The notes under the pieces: model-generated
Seen by the model: only the letters and a program-made list of their open reading frames with translations
What the model was told of the DNA's origin: nothing
The model's database searches: none
In this document: positions 47,785 to 55,002 of the stretch, piece by piece
How positions within the stretch are numbered: position 1 is the stretch's first letter
How the letters are laid out: every line of letters begins with the position of its first letter
Made by a program: the position numbers and the translations under genes
Assembly (NCBI RefSeq): GCF_002737755.1
Contig: NZ_PEGH01000017.1
Coordinates: 620,001 to 684,000 of the forward strand
DNA from: Caulobacter sp. BP25
Lineage (GTDB): Bacteria > Pseudomonadota > Alphaproteobacteria > Caulobacterales > Caulobacteraceae
Length of the DNA: 64,000 nt
Direction of reading: 5' to 3'

Positions 47785-47884
47785 TGTCATCCCGGACAAG
47801 CGCGTCGCGCGCCGATCCGGGACCGCCAGAAGCGCCGAACGTGTTGCGGTCCCGGATCTTCGCTCCGCTTCGTCCGGGATGACA
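47785..47884. repeat. REP-like palindromic element (GTCATCC family), copy 2
   Basis: TGTCATCCCGGAC (47785-47797) and its exact complement (47872-47884) enclose a nested pair, GATCCGGGACCG (47814-47825) and its complement (47848-47859). It lies 17 bp after the murJ stop on the minus strand, between murJ and trpS. Confidence 0.9.
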
Positions 47885-47901
47885 AGGCGGGGGAGCATGG
47901 A

Positions 47902-49593
47902 TCAAGCCTTGCCCCGCCGCAGCGCCGCCTTCAGCTCTGCCGGCTTGACCCCGCCAAACAGGAACAGCAGCGGCGGATAGACCGCCAGGCCCGCAAGGCA
48001 CGTCAGGGCCAGGGCGAACTCCTTGGCGCCGATCGCGTGGCCGGTCAGGCCCAGGCTACGCAGCGGCGCCTCGATCAGATCGCGATAGTGCGAGGCCGCC
48101 GCCATCAGCGCGCCCATGCCCAGGCTGGCCAGCAGGATCCGCGACAGGCGCGACCAGGTCTGGGCCGAGGGGCCGTAGTGACCCTTGCGGCCCAGGACCA
48201 CCGCCATCTGGGCCACGTTCAGCCACGAGGCCAAGGCCGTGGCGGCGGCAATGCCCTTCACGCCGATCAGCTTGAAGAGAGCGATGCCGACGATGATGTT
48301 CACCGCCACCGAGACCAGCGCAAAGCGCATCGGGCTCTTGGTGTCGCCGCGCGCGAAAAAGGCCCGCGAGTAAAGCTGCTGCAGCACGAAGGCCGGCGTG
48401 CCCAGGCCATAGAAGAACAGCGCCGCCGCCGTCTGGCTCGCGTCAAAGGCGGTGAACTCGCCGCGCGTATAGAGGCCGTCGGATAGGAAGCCCGGCATGG
48501 CGACCAGGGCGGCGGCGGCCGGCAGGGTCAGGGCCATAGCCAGGGCGATCCCCTGGTCCATGGCGCTCTGGGCGTCGTCGCGATCTCCGGAGTTCACCGC
48601 CCGCGACAGGCGCGGCAGCAAGGCGACCCCGATCGCCACGCCCACCAGGCCCAGCGGTAGCTGGTACAGGCGGTCTGCCGTGGCCAGCCAGGTGCGGCCG
48701 CCCGGCACGTGGCTGGCCAGGTTGCCGGAGATGAAGATGTTGACCTGGGTGGCGCTGGCCGCCAGGGCGCCGGGAATGGCCTTGCCGATCAGCTCGCGCA
48801 CTTCCGGCGTCAGGCGCGGCAGCCGCCAGTGCACCTTGGCCCCGGACTTGTTGACGCCCCAGACCAGCAGCGCGGCCTGGGCGACGCCCGCCACGACCAC
48901 GCCGACCGAGCCCCACTTGGCCGCGTCCACCGCCGTCGTCTGGGGCAGGATGAAGGCCAGGGTGGCGATGTTCAGCAGGATCGGCGCGCCGGCCGACAGG
49001 ATGAAGCGATCGCGAGCGTTCAGCACGCCCGACAGATGCGCCACGATCGCCATGCACGGCAGATAGGGCATGGTGATCTGGGTCAGCAGCACCGCCAGCT
49101 TGTACTTCTCGGTGCCCCAGCCAAAGCCCGGGCTGATCAGCATCATCAGCCACGGCATGGCCAGCTGGCAGATCACGGTGATGATGATGGTCGAGGCCGC
49201 CAGGGTCGCCATGGCGTCGCCGGCCAGAATGTCGGCCTTCTCCTCGCCGTCGCGCTGCAGCGACTTGGCGTAGGCCGGCACGAAGGCGGCGGCGAACGCG
49301 CCCTCGGCGAAGAAGCGGCGGAACAGGTTCGGAAAGGCCAGCGCCGCATTATAGGCGTCGGCCGCCGGCGTGGCGCTGGCGCCCATCCGATAAGAGACCG
49401 CCAGGTCCCGGAAAAAGCCCATGAACCGGCTGACCAGGGTCAGGCCCGAATAGATCGCCGACGACTTCAGCAGCCCGCCCTTCTTGGGCGCTTGGGGCTG
49501 TTCGGGCGAGGCGGGCGCGGCGGTGTCGGTCACGAGCGGCTTCTGGGCGTTTGGGGCCAAGGCGTCAAGGGCGCGGGAAGGACGTCGGGACAC
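47902..49593 (-). CDS. murJ: Lipid II flippase MurJ (MviN)
   Basis: A 563-aa inner-membrane protein with about 14 TM segments in a MOP-superfamily fold. The conserved SRFMGFFRDLAVSYRMGAS, AFPNLFRRFFAEGAFAAAFVPAY and RAFFARGDTKSPM segments are diagnostic. It moves peptidoglycan lipid II to the periplasm. The start may be GTG 49593 or GTG 49533 (better spacing to AGAAG); the first 40 residues are poorly conserved and soluble. Confidence 0.95.
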   Translation of the reverse strand: MSRRPSRALDALAPNAQKPLVTDTAAPASPEQPQAPKKGGLLKSSAIYSGLTLVSRFMGFFRDLAVSYRMGASATPAADAYNAALAFPNLFRRFFAEGAFAAAFVPAYAKSLQRDGEEKADILAGDAMATLAASTIIITVICQLAMPWLMMLISPGFGWGTEKYKLAVLLTQITMPYLPCMAIVAHLSGVLNARDRFILSAGAPILLNIATLAFILPQTTAVDAAKWGSVGVVVAGVAQAALLVWGVNKSGAKVHWRLPRLTPEVRELIGKAIPGALAASATQVNIFISGNLASHVPGGRTWLATADRLYQLPLGLVGVAIGVALLPRLSRAVNSGDRDDAQSAMDQGIALAMALTLPAAAALVAMPGFLSDGLYTRGEFTAFDASQTAAALFFYGLGTPAFVLQQLYSRAFFARGDTKSPMRFALVSVAVNIIVGIALFKLIGVKGIAAATALASWLNVAQMAVVLGRKGHYGPSAQTWSRLSRILLASLGMGALMAAASHYRDLIEAPLRSLGLTGHAIGAKEFALALTCLAGLAVYPPLLFLFGGVKPAELKAALRRGKA

Positions 49594-50307
49594 ACCCCCG
49601 CCGCTTCACGCGGCGGACCGCTGAAGGGATGGAAAGGGACGCGGAGCGCCGGACATCCGTCCGGAGGATTGAAGTGTGTGTACCGTTTCGACGAAGCCAG
49701 GCGCTCCGCGCGATCGTTATCCATCAGCGTCCCGTCAGGTGGCCCTGTTTGGGCCTTACCGGGACCTGGGCCTCCCGTTTCCGAGAGTCCCAACGGTCGG
49801 AGAGGACGGGCTTTCAGCCAAACACGCCCTTTTGCCTCCAACCACGCCGACGGCGGGCGGGTGAGCCCAGCAAGCCCAGCCCCGGACCGTCCGAGTATCC
49901 CCCTCGAACCTGTCCCCGCTCGATCGCCCCCCGCCGCCACGATGGTCGCTGGCCACGCGCCCTTTCCTCGCGACGAGGTGGGATCAGTATGGGCGCGGTT
50001 TCAACGCGGATCACAGAGCGGCGTGTAAAAGTGGGAAGTACTTGAAATCGCTGGGTTCGAGTCCGGATACGCGGATAACATCGGCGCTCCGATCCCCGTA
50101 CTTGCCCCCTCCGCGCCTGTGGCGCTCCTCCTCCAAAGGGGGAAGAAGGGACGCGCTCCTTCCGCCCCCTCCGGGGGCGGACGACCACGCGGAGCGTGGT
50201 CAGGTGGGGGCCTGCGGCGGTGGTCGTCTCTGCCCTCCGCCCCCCGCCTTTGCGACTCAAGAGAACGTCGTTACCTTAACGTCAGTGTAGCCCACGCGGT
50301 GACCTCC
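49594..50307. other. Non-coding, structured intergenic block
   Basis: No convincing gene in 714 bp. Perfect 11-bp arms CGCGGAGCGCC (49640-49650) and complement (49700-49710) enclose CCGGAC/GTCCGG (49649-49664); GGGACGC (49636-49642) also matches GCGTCCC (49727-49733). TGTTTGG (49746-49752) can pair with CCAAACA (49818-49824), with a GGGC...GCCC-TTTT at 49808-49832. Open frames here on both strands are Arg/Pro-rich and look like chance. 50100-50245 contains GC-rich repeat fragments (CCGCCCCCTCCGGGGGCGG and CCACGCGGAGCGTGG). Confidence 0.6.
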
Positions 50308-50607
50308 ATGACCGTCCACGCCCTTTCGCGGATGCGCCGAGCCCTGGTCGTGCTGTACGCGGCCGGGATGGGCGCGATCCTGGTGGTGGCGGCGCTGCTG
50401 TACCGCGAGGGCCAGTGGACCCTGCTGGCCCCGGTGGTCGCGGCCTTCGGCGCCGCCTCGGCCGGCTTCGTGGCCCTGATGCGCTTGGCCGACCGCCAGG
50501 CGACTATGGGCCTGACCCCCGCCCGCCGCCGCCTGCTGCTGAGCTTCGTGCTGCTCAGCGCAGCGGCCTTCATCGCCGGCCTGATCACGGCCTGGCGGCT
50601 GCTGTGA
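50308..50607 (+). CDS. Hypothetical small membrane protein
   Basis: A 99-aa protein with three hydrophobic segments at about 10-33 (ALVVLYAAGMGAILVVAALL), 37-57 (LLAPVVAAFGAASAGFVALM) and 73-95 (LLLSFVLLSAAAFIAGLIT), with basic residues consistent with an inner-membrane position. There is no family I recognise. ATG 50308 has a weak GGTGA upstream. It is flanked on both sides by repeat-rich DNA. Confidence 0.65.
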   Translation: MTVHALSRMRRALVVLYAAGMGAILVVAALLYREGQWTLLAPVVAAFGAASAGFVALMRLADRQATMGLTPARRRLLLSFVLLSAAAFIAGLITAWRLL

Positions 50608-50618
50608 GGCGTTCCCGG

Positions 50619-50663
50619 CCCCTCTCCCACAGGGAGAGGGTGGCCGCGAAGCGGTCGGGAGAG
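50619..50663. repeat. GC-rich inverted repeat (CCCCTCTCCC)
   Basis: CCCCTCTCCC (50619-50628) and GGGAGAGGGG (50654-50663) flank CAGGGAGAGGGTGGCC and GCGAAGCGG. It is a familiar kind of proteobacterial intergenic palindrome, 12 bp after the small membrane protein stop. Confidence 0.75.
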
Positions 50664-50703
50664 GGGTTAAATCCTGGCCGAGCCTGGCGCGGAACCCCAA
50701 ACC

Positions 50704-50819
50704 CCGTCATCCCGCGCTTCATGCGCGGGACCCATGGTTCAGCTTCCGCGTGAGAGTCCCCTTCGTCTCCGCACGTGCGGCGGAGAAATGGGTCCCGCGC
50801 ATGAAGCGCGGGATGACGG
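50704..50819. repeat. REP-like element (GTCATCC family), copy 3, with 32-bp perfect arms
   Basis: 50704-50735 and 50788-50819 are a perfect 32-bp inverted repeat starting CCGTCATCCCGCGC. The arms contain their own palindrome (CCGCGC-TTCAT-GCGCGG). The loop at 50736-50787 is less structured. Confidence 0.9.
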
Positions 50820-50846
50820 CGGTGTTTGAGGGATAGGTCCCCTAAA

Positions 50847-50947
50847 CTCCGCCCTCCGGAGCGGGAGCCCTCCTTACATCTCACGGCGAGACGATCGCTG
50901 GGCTGACCGGGCAGCCCAGCACGCACCAGCCTTCGAGAGATTTAAGG
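50847..50947. repeat. Intergenic repeat element, copy B: same ends as copy A, different core hairpin
   Basis: CCTTACATCT (50872-50881) and AGATTTAAGG (50938-50947) form terminal inverted repeats (9 of 10). The inner hairpin GCTGGGCTG (50897-50905)/CAGCCCAGC (50912-50920) has no similarity to the core of copy A. The left 27 nt are 26/27 identical to copy A and the right 28 nt match at 22 positions. A CTCCGCCC-type hairpin (50847-50867) precedes the left end, as in copy A. Confidence 0.85.
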
Positions 50948-51111
50948 TCGGGTTTTGATCGCCCGGCGTTCAACTCCGGACATTATTATGCGTTTTCTGC
51001 GAGGTCTGTGTTGCTTGGGGTAACAACGTGGGGAGCCTCCGCAATGCATCCCTCGGCGATTGCCGTTGCTGCGTTGCGTAACGGCGCAAGACTCGCTCCA
51101 AGCGGCGCGCT

Positions 51112-51201
51112 ATGCTCGATAGAGGCAAACGCAAAAAGGCGCGGAAAGCCAAGGATTTCTTGACTTTCTGCGCCCTGCTGCTAGCTTTCGCTAGTTCCTA
51201 G
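51112..51201 (+). CDS. Possible 29-aa basic-hydrophobic peptide
   Basis: ATG 51112 opens a 29-codon frame: a strongly basic N-terminus (GKRKKARKAK) and a hydrophobic end (FLTFCALLLAFASS). This layout is like small membrane-active peptides. There is no clear ribosome-binding site and an overlapping frame exists, so it could be chance. The surrounding 50948-51315 shows small hairpins (GAAAGCCAAG/CTTGACTTTC; CTAGC/GCTAG) and nothing else I recognise. Confidence 0.2.
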   Translation: MLDRGKRKKARKAKDFLTFCALLLAFASS

Positions 51202-51315
51202 TGTCTTGCTTTGGCTTGCCACACGGGATGCTCCTAGCAGGGCCTTTGGCCCCTGTTGGTTGTTGCTGGAGGGCCGGTTGCCCGGCAATTGGTTTTCGAC
51301 CTTCCAGCGGAAAAG

Positions 51316-51391
51316 TGGTGGAGCCGGGGGGAGTCGAACCCCAGAGAGGACCCCTGCAAGTGAGCCTCTGGCCCGGCCTTTGTCCGGCCCC
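51316..51391 (-). ncRNA. tmRNA (ssrA) 3'-end-like element: T-arm and acceptor with encoded CCA
   Basis: On the minus strand 51342-51316 reads as a T-arm (GGGG-TTCGACT-CCCC), acceptor 3' strand CGGCTCC, discriminator A and encoded CCA, as in tmRNA. Upstream CCAGAGG/CCTCTCTG (51371-51342) can form a P2-like stem, and GGGGCCG (51385-51391) can pair with CGGCTCC, making a 76-nt unit. It lacks D- and anticodon-arm features of a tRNA, and no tag-peptide coding segment (an AANDN-type frame) is seen within 1 kb. It may be the acceptor piece of a split tmRNA or an integration-site remnant. Confidence 0.55.
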
Positions 51392-51397
51392 ACGTCT

Positions 51398-51847
51398 CTA
51401 GACGGCCTCCTCTTCTTCCGAAGGGGGGGCCGTGATGCTTTCGGGCGAGAATGGAGGCGCGGGAGGACCGTCGCCAAAAGCGAGCCTGGGTCCAGTCTTC
51501 CAAACTAAGCCAATGCGCATAAGTGTTCCGTCTTGGCCTAGGCGGCTGAGCTGCGGCGACATGCTCTCACGGGCTACATTCAGGCCGTATTTCTCGTTGA
51601 TCCAGCGAATAACGTCAGCGGCTTCTAGTCCGTCAGGACTCGCCACGATCGCCTCTATCGCCATCTCCTTAAGCGTCTTCTTGCCAGTCCCGCTAGACCC
51701 GCGCTCTCGGGCCTGCTTCGGCTGACCCTCTTGTGGCAAGGCCGCAAAGGCCACGTCGATTTCACGCAGCTCTTCCTTCAAGGCCTTGATCTGGCTTTGT
51801 ATTTCTGCCCGGCGGGCCGCCATGAATGCGCGAAGTGTTATCGACAT
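51398..51847 (-). CDS. Hypothetical protein with coiled coil and winged-helix-like domain
   Basis: A 149-aa protein of lower GC than its surroundings. Residues about 8-35 form a helix rich in charged residues (MAARRAEIQSQIKALKEELREIDVAF); about 60-115 look like a winged helix (LKEMAIEAIVASPDGLEAADVIRWINEKYGLNVARESMSPQLSRL); an acidic Pro-rich tail follows (PPSEEEEAV). No family is recognised with certainty; a DNA-binding role is a guess. ATG 51845-51847 is chosen because a CtrA-type box lies 69-83 bp upstream. It ends 6 bp before the tmRNA-like element. Upstream, 51931-52204 shows AT-richer DNA with no gene. Confidence 0.65.
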   Translation of the reverse strand: MSITLRAFMAARRAEIQSQIKALKEELREIDVAFAALPQEGQPKQARERGSSGTGKKTLKEMAIEAIVASPDGLEAADVIRWINEKYGLNVARESMSPQLSRLGQDGTLMRIGLVWKTGPRLAFGDGPPAPPFSPESITAPPSEEEEAV

Positions 51848-51915
51848 GTTGGTAATGTGCACGAGTCGCATGCGGCAACGCAAGGGTGATCTTGCGTCTT
51901 GTACCGAGTTTTTCG

Positions 51916-51930
51916 TTAACTCATTGTTAA
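51916..51930 (-). promoter_or_regulatory. CtrA-type binding box (TTAA-N7-TTAA)
   Basis: TTAA-CTCATTG-TTAA lies at 51916-51930, upstream of the gene starting at 51847. In Caulobacter, CtrA binds TTAA-N7-TTAA at cell-cycle promoters. It is also an inverted GTTAAC pair. It is the only such full motif I noticed in an intergenic region of the window. Confidence 0.55.
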
Positions 51931-52204
51931 CGGACTCCGCCAATCTGTAGCGGCAAAGGGTCACCTGAGCGCGATATATGGTATAGGGTGCCACCACTAC
52001 CGACAAAAAGATGGGCCCGGCGGAAAGTTCGCTGGGCTTGCGCGCAAGCTAAGCTGCAACGAGGATAAAGCACATTTGAAGATGCGGTCAGGAAGGCGGT
52101 TAGATCCAAACCGTAGCCTCAGGCGAACCCGGTTCGCCTGAGCATGAGAAGGCCGAAAAGGGATGAGAAAGTTTCTCTCGCTTCCGTGGGGCGCTTAGGG
52201 TGCG

Positions 52205-52513
52205 TCACCCAACACCAGTCATAGATCGCCGACCCCCAACCCGCCCCCGCACGCCCCGAAACACCATCGCCATCTCGATATGCGTGTGCACATACCCGTG
52301 CTCGAACAGGTACGTCAGCATCCGGTCGTAGACGTCGTCATAGTCCGCCGTCGCCACGCTGCCCGGCGACCGCGCCTCGCGCTCCAGCACATCCAGCAGG
52401 TCCGGAGCGTCCGCCCTCAAGGCGGCGATGACCTCGGCGATTTCGGCGTCGGTGTACTCCGGCGCCTGCCGCGCGCGGCCGGGGTCGATCGGTGGGCGGC
52501 GGGTGAACCCCAC
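52205..52513 (-). CDS. Hypothetical protein
   Basis: A 102-aa acidic-to-basic protein starting at GTG 52511-52513 with GGAGGGG upstream, 2 bp after the heparinase-like stop. EYTDAEIAEVIAALRADAPDLLDVLERE and YDDVYDRMLTYLFEHGYVHTHIEMAMVF are predicted helices; the C-terminus is Arg/Gly-rich. No known domain. It is probably co-expressed with the heparinase-like gene. Confidence 0.7.
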   Translation of the reverse strand: MGFTRRPPIDPGRARQAPEYTDAEIAEVIAALRADAPDLLDVLEREARSPGSVATADYDDVYDRMLTYLFEHGYVHTHIEMAMVFRGVRGRVGGRRSMTGVG

Positions 52514-52515
52514 GG

Positions 52516-54252
52516 CTACCCCTCCGCCCGCGTCAGCTTCCAGCGGATCTTCGCCCCCACCTCCGGGCGGACCTGGCTCTTGAGCACTACCTGGCCGGCC
52601 TTGCGGGCCAGGCCGTGGTCGAAGTGGGCCGAGGGGGCGATCTCGACGTCGACGGCGTCGTTGCGCAGCCACCAGCCGATGGTGTTGGGCCCCCGGATCA
52701 GCACGCTCTTGCCGTCGCGGGCGATCGAGGCTCTCGCCTCGGGGTGCAGGTGGAAGCGCACGGCGAAGGGCAGGTAGCGGCGCGGGCCGGTCGCTGCGCC
52801 GGGGTCTGCGGCCATGGGCGTCAAGCTGTCCTCGCCGCGCAGCTCGTCGGCGACGGCGTCGAGGAACAGGCGCCGGGTGTGGGTCAGGCCCGCATGGCGC
52901 CAGCCGTCGTGGACGATGTCCAGCCACACCCCGCCGACGTCGTCGTGGCGCTGGGCCTCGACCTTGGTCGCGCCGTCGACCAGCCAAGAACCCAGCGCGC
53001 GAGCGCGGAAGCCCGAGAGGGGGCGGCCGGCCGAGCCGTCGCCGACCGAGACGGTCGAGGCCGCGTCCGACAGGCGGAAGGCGTGGGCGCCGGCGGCCTC
53101 GGGGCTCCAGCCGCAGCTGGTGATCAGCCGGTCCTTGGCGCACAGAATCTCGATGGCGGCCGGCTGGGCGCAGGCGGCGACCGAGAGGGGGCCGGCGGCG
53201 GGCGGGCCGCAGTCGGCGATCAGCTCCAGCGAGCCGCCGACCATCTTTTGATAGCCGCTGTGCGGGGCGCTGTTCAGCGGGCGCGGGCCCGTATCGTCAT
53301 GGGCCAGGGCCGCGGCGATGCGCGCCTGGCCCACCGTCTCGCCGCCGTGGAAGGCCGCCAGGCCGCCGTCGCCCAGGGTGAAGAAGCGCGTGGCGGTCGA
53401 CAGGCGGTCGATGGCGCGGGCGACGGCCTCGGGCGTCGGCTTGCCGCGTTGGCGCAGGGCGTCGTCGAGGGTCAAGAGGTCGAACAGCAGCTCGACCCCG
53501 GCCTCGGGCGAGCGGGTGGCGTGGCCGCCGTCGGGCAGGACGATGCGGTCGATATGGCGAGAGAGGGCCTTGAGGCCTTTGTCGATCAGGATCTCGCCCG
53601 GCTTGCCGGCCAGGACGCAGCCGGCGATCGTGACGGCCACGGCGCGCTCCAGCACGCGGGCGGGTGCCTTCTTGATTTCGGCCAGATGGCGAGCCTGGCG
53701 GGCGAGGTCGCGGCGCAGGTCGGCGGCCTCGGCGTCGCTGGCCTCGGCGGCCAGGGCGCGGGCGGCGCAGGCCAGGTGGAAGACCCGCCGCTCCAGGCAG
53801 TCGGCGCTCCAGGAAAAGGCGTTCCACTTGCCGAACACCCGCCGCCAGTCGTCGAGCAGGCGCAAGGCGCGGCGCGCGCCGTCCGGGCCGGCGGCGATCA
53901 GGTCCGGCAGCCAGTCGAAGCGGTGCAGGCTGACGGCGAAGCGACGCGTGGGGCTGGCGGTGTCGAACGGATCGCCTGTTTCGCCCAGGCGCAACGAGCC
54001 GCCGTCCAGGACCAGCGTCCCGGCCAGGATGCGGCGGCCTTGGCCCGCGTTGGTGGGGCGTGGATCGCGCGGATGGGCGGCCAGGGCCGTGACCTTGGGG
54101 CCGGAGATCTTCAGGCGGTGCGGACCCGAGCCGAACCACTCGCGCTCGACATGGGTGGAAAGCTCGGCCTTTACGGCTCGCCACAGGACCCGGGCCCGCT
54201 TCCTGGCGGGAGGACGATAGCCGTTGGCGGAACGCTTGACGGCTGGAGCCAA
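52516..54252 (-). CDS. Heparinase II/III-like family protein
   Basis: A 578-aa protein: an N-terminal (alpha/alpha) toroid of about 300 residues (DDWRRVFGKWNAFSWSADCLERR, LFDLLTLDDALRQRGKP) and a C-terminal heparinase II/III beta-sandwich (LNSAPHSGYQKMVGGSLELIADCG, FHLHPEARASIARDGKSVLI). No signal peptide is seen, unlike true polysaccharide lyases. Such cytoplasmic members lie by rpe and rsmB in Caulobacterales; the substrate is unknown. A TTG start at 54252 is used; alternatives exist. Confidence 0.88.
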   Translation of the reverse strand: MAPAVKRSANGYRPPARKRARVLWRAVKAELSTHVEREWFGSGPHRLKISGPKVTALAAHPRDPRPTNAGQGRRILAGTLVLDGGSLRLGETGDPFDTASPTRRFAVSLHRFDWLPDLIAAGPDGARRALRLLDDWRRVFGKWNAFSWSADCLERRVFHLACAARALAAEASDAEAADLRRDLARQARHLAEIKKAPARVLERAVAVTIAGCVLAGKPGEILIDKGLKALSRHIDRIVLPDGGHATRSPEAGVELLFDLLTLDDALRQRGKPTPEAVARAIDRLSTATRFFTLGDGGLAAFHGGETVGQARIAAALAHDDTGPRPLNSAPHSGYQKMVGGSLELIADCGPPAAGPLSVAACAQPAAIEILCAKDRLITSCGWSPEAAGAHAFRLSDAASTVSVGDGSAGRPLSGFRARALGSWLVDGATKVEAQRHDDVGGVWLDIVHDGWRHAGLTHTRRLFLDAVADELRGEDSLTPMAADPGAATGPRRYLPFAVRFHLHPEARASIARDGKSVLIRGPNTIGWWLRNDAVDVEIAPSAHFDHGLARKAGQVVLKSQVRPEVGAKIRWKLTRAEG

Positions 54253-54256
54253 CGGA

Positions 54257-54916
54257 TCAGCCGCCCTTCAGCGCGCGGATGTTGGCGGCGTAGGCCTCGC
54301 GGCCGCCCTTGAACACCGCCGAGCCGGCGACGAGGGCTGTGGCTCCGGCGTCCACGCATTGCGGGGCGGTGACCGGCGTGACGCCGCCGTCGACCTCGAT
54401 GATGATGGGAAGGCCGGCCTTGTCGACCATCTTGCGCAGGGCCTCGACCTTGCGCAGCTGGCCGGGAATGAAGCTCTGGCCGCCGAAGCCTGGATTGACC
54501 GACATGACCAGCAAGAGGTCGACGTCCTCCAGGATCCACTCGATATGGTCGAGGCCGGTCGAGGGGTTGAAGACGACGCCCGCCTTGGCGCCCAGCTCGC
54601 GAATGCGCTTCAGCGAGCGGTGCAGGTGCGGGCCGGCTTCGGGGTGAATGCTGATTATGTCCGCGCCAGCGGCGCGAAACGCTTCGAGATAAGGGTCCGC
54701 CGGGCTGATCATCAGGTGCACGTCGAACGGGATCTTGGCGTGCGGCCGGATGGCTTTGACGATGTCGGGGCCGAGCGTGATGTTGGGCACGAAGTGGCCG
54801 TCCATCACGTCGACATGCACCCAGTCGGCGCCGGCCGCCTCGATGGCGGCGACTTCCTCGCCCAGGCGGGCGAAGTCGGAAGCGAGGATCGACGGGGCGA
54901 TGAGCGGCGCGGTCAT
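54257..54916 (-). CDS. rpe: Ribulose-phosphate 3-epimerase
   Basis: A 219-aa TIM barrel of the pentose phosphate pathway. IAPSILASDFARLGEEV, VHVDVMDGHFVPNITLGPDIV, VHLMISPADPYLEAF, MSVNPGFGGQSFIPG and IEVDGGVTPVTAPQCVDAGA contain the metal-binding His/Asp residues. It is in line with rsmB upstream and the heparinase-like gene 4 bp downstream. Confidence 0.98.
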   Translation of the reverse strand: MTAPLIAPSILASDFARLGEEVAAIEAAGADWVHVDVMDGHFVPNITLGPDIVKAIRPHAKIPFDVHLMISPADPYLEAFRAAGADIISIHPEAGPHLHRSLKRIRELGAKAGVVFNPSTGLDHIEWILEDVDLLLVMSVNPGFGGQSFIPGQLRKVEALRKMVDKAGLPIIIEVDGGVTPVTAPQCVDAGATALVAGSAVFKGGREAYAANIRALKGG

Positions 54917-54942
54917 GACCCTGGGATAGCGGGCCGGAGTCG

Positions 54943-54963
54943 CTCTGTCATCCCGGACGGGAC
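54943..54963. repeat. Partial REP-like element (GTCATCC family), copy 4
   Basis: CTGTCATCCCGGACGGGACCC begins near 54943 in the rpe-rsmB spacer and lacks the right arm, so it looks like a truncated copy of the elements at 34351 and 47785. Confidence 0.55.
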
Positions 54964-55002
54964 CCGTTAAGCGCAGAAATACTCAAGCTCACCGAACCGT
55001 GG

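Noticed and set aside
50041..50100. tRNA-like GGGTTCGAGTCC on the plus strand
   Set aside because: The T-stem has mismatches and there is no acceptor, anticodon stem or CCA in the right places.
49551..50260. Open frames of 136-164 codons on both strands in the murJ upstream region
   Set aside because: They are Arg/Pro/Gly-rich, mutually overlapping, lack ribosome-binding sites and show no domain, as expected by chance in GC-rich DNA.
51044..51163. 39-codon frame overlapping the 29-codon peptide on the plus strand
   Set aside because: No ribosome-binding site, no hydrophobic or known pattern, and it conflicts with the other small frame.
49594..52204. A complete genomic island at the tmRNA-like site
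   Set aside because: No integrase, recombinase or second attachment site is visible, and the flanking genes are core; only a remnant is suggested.
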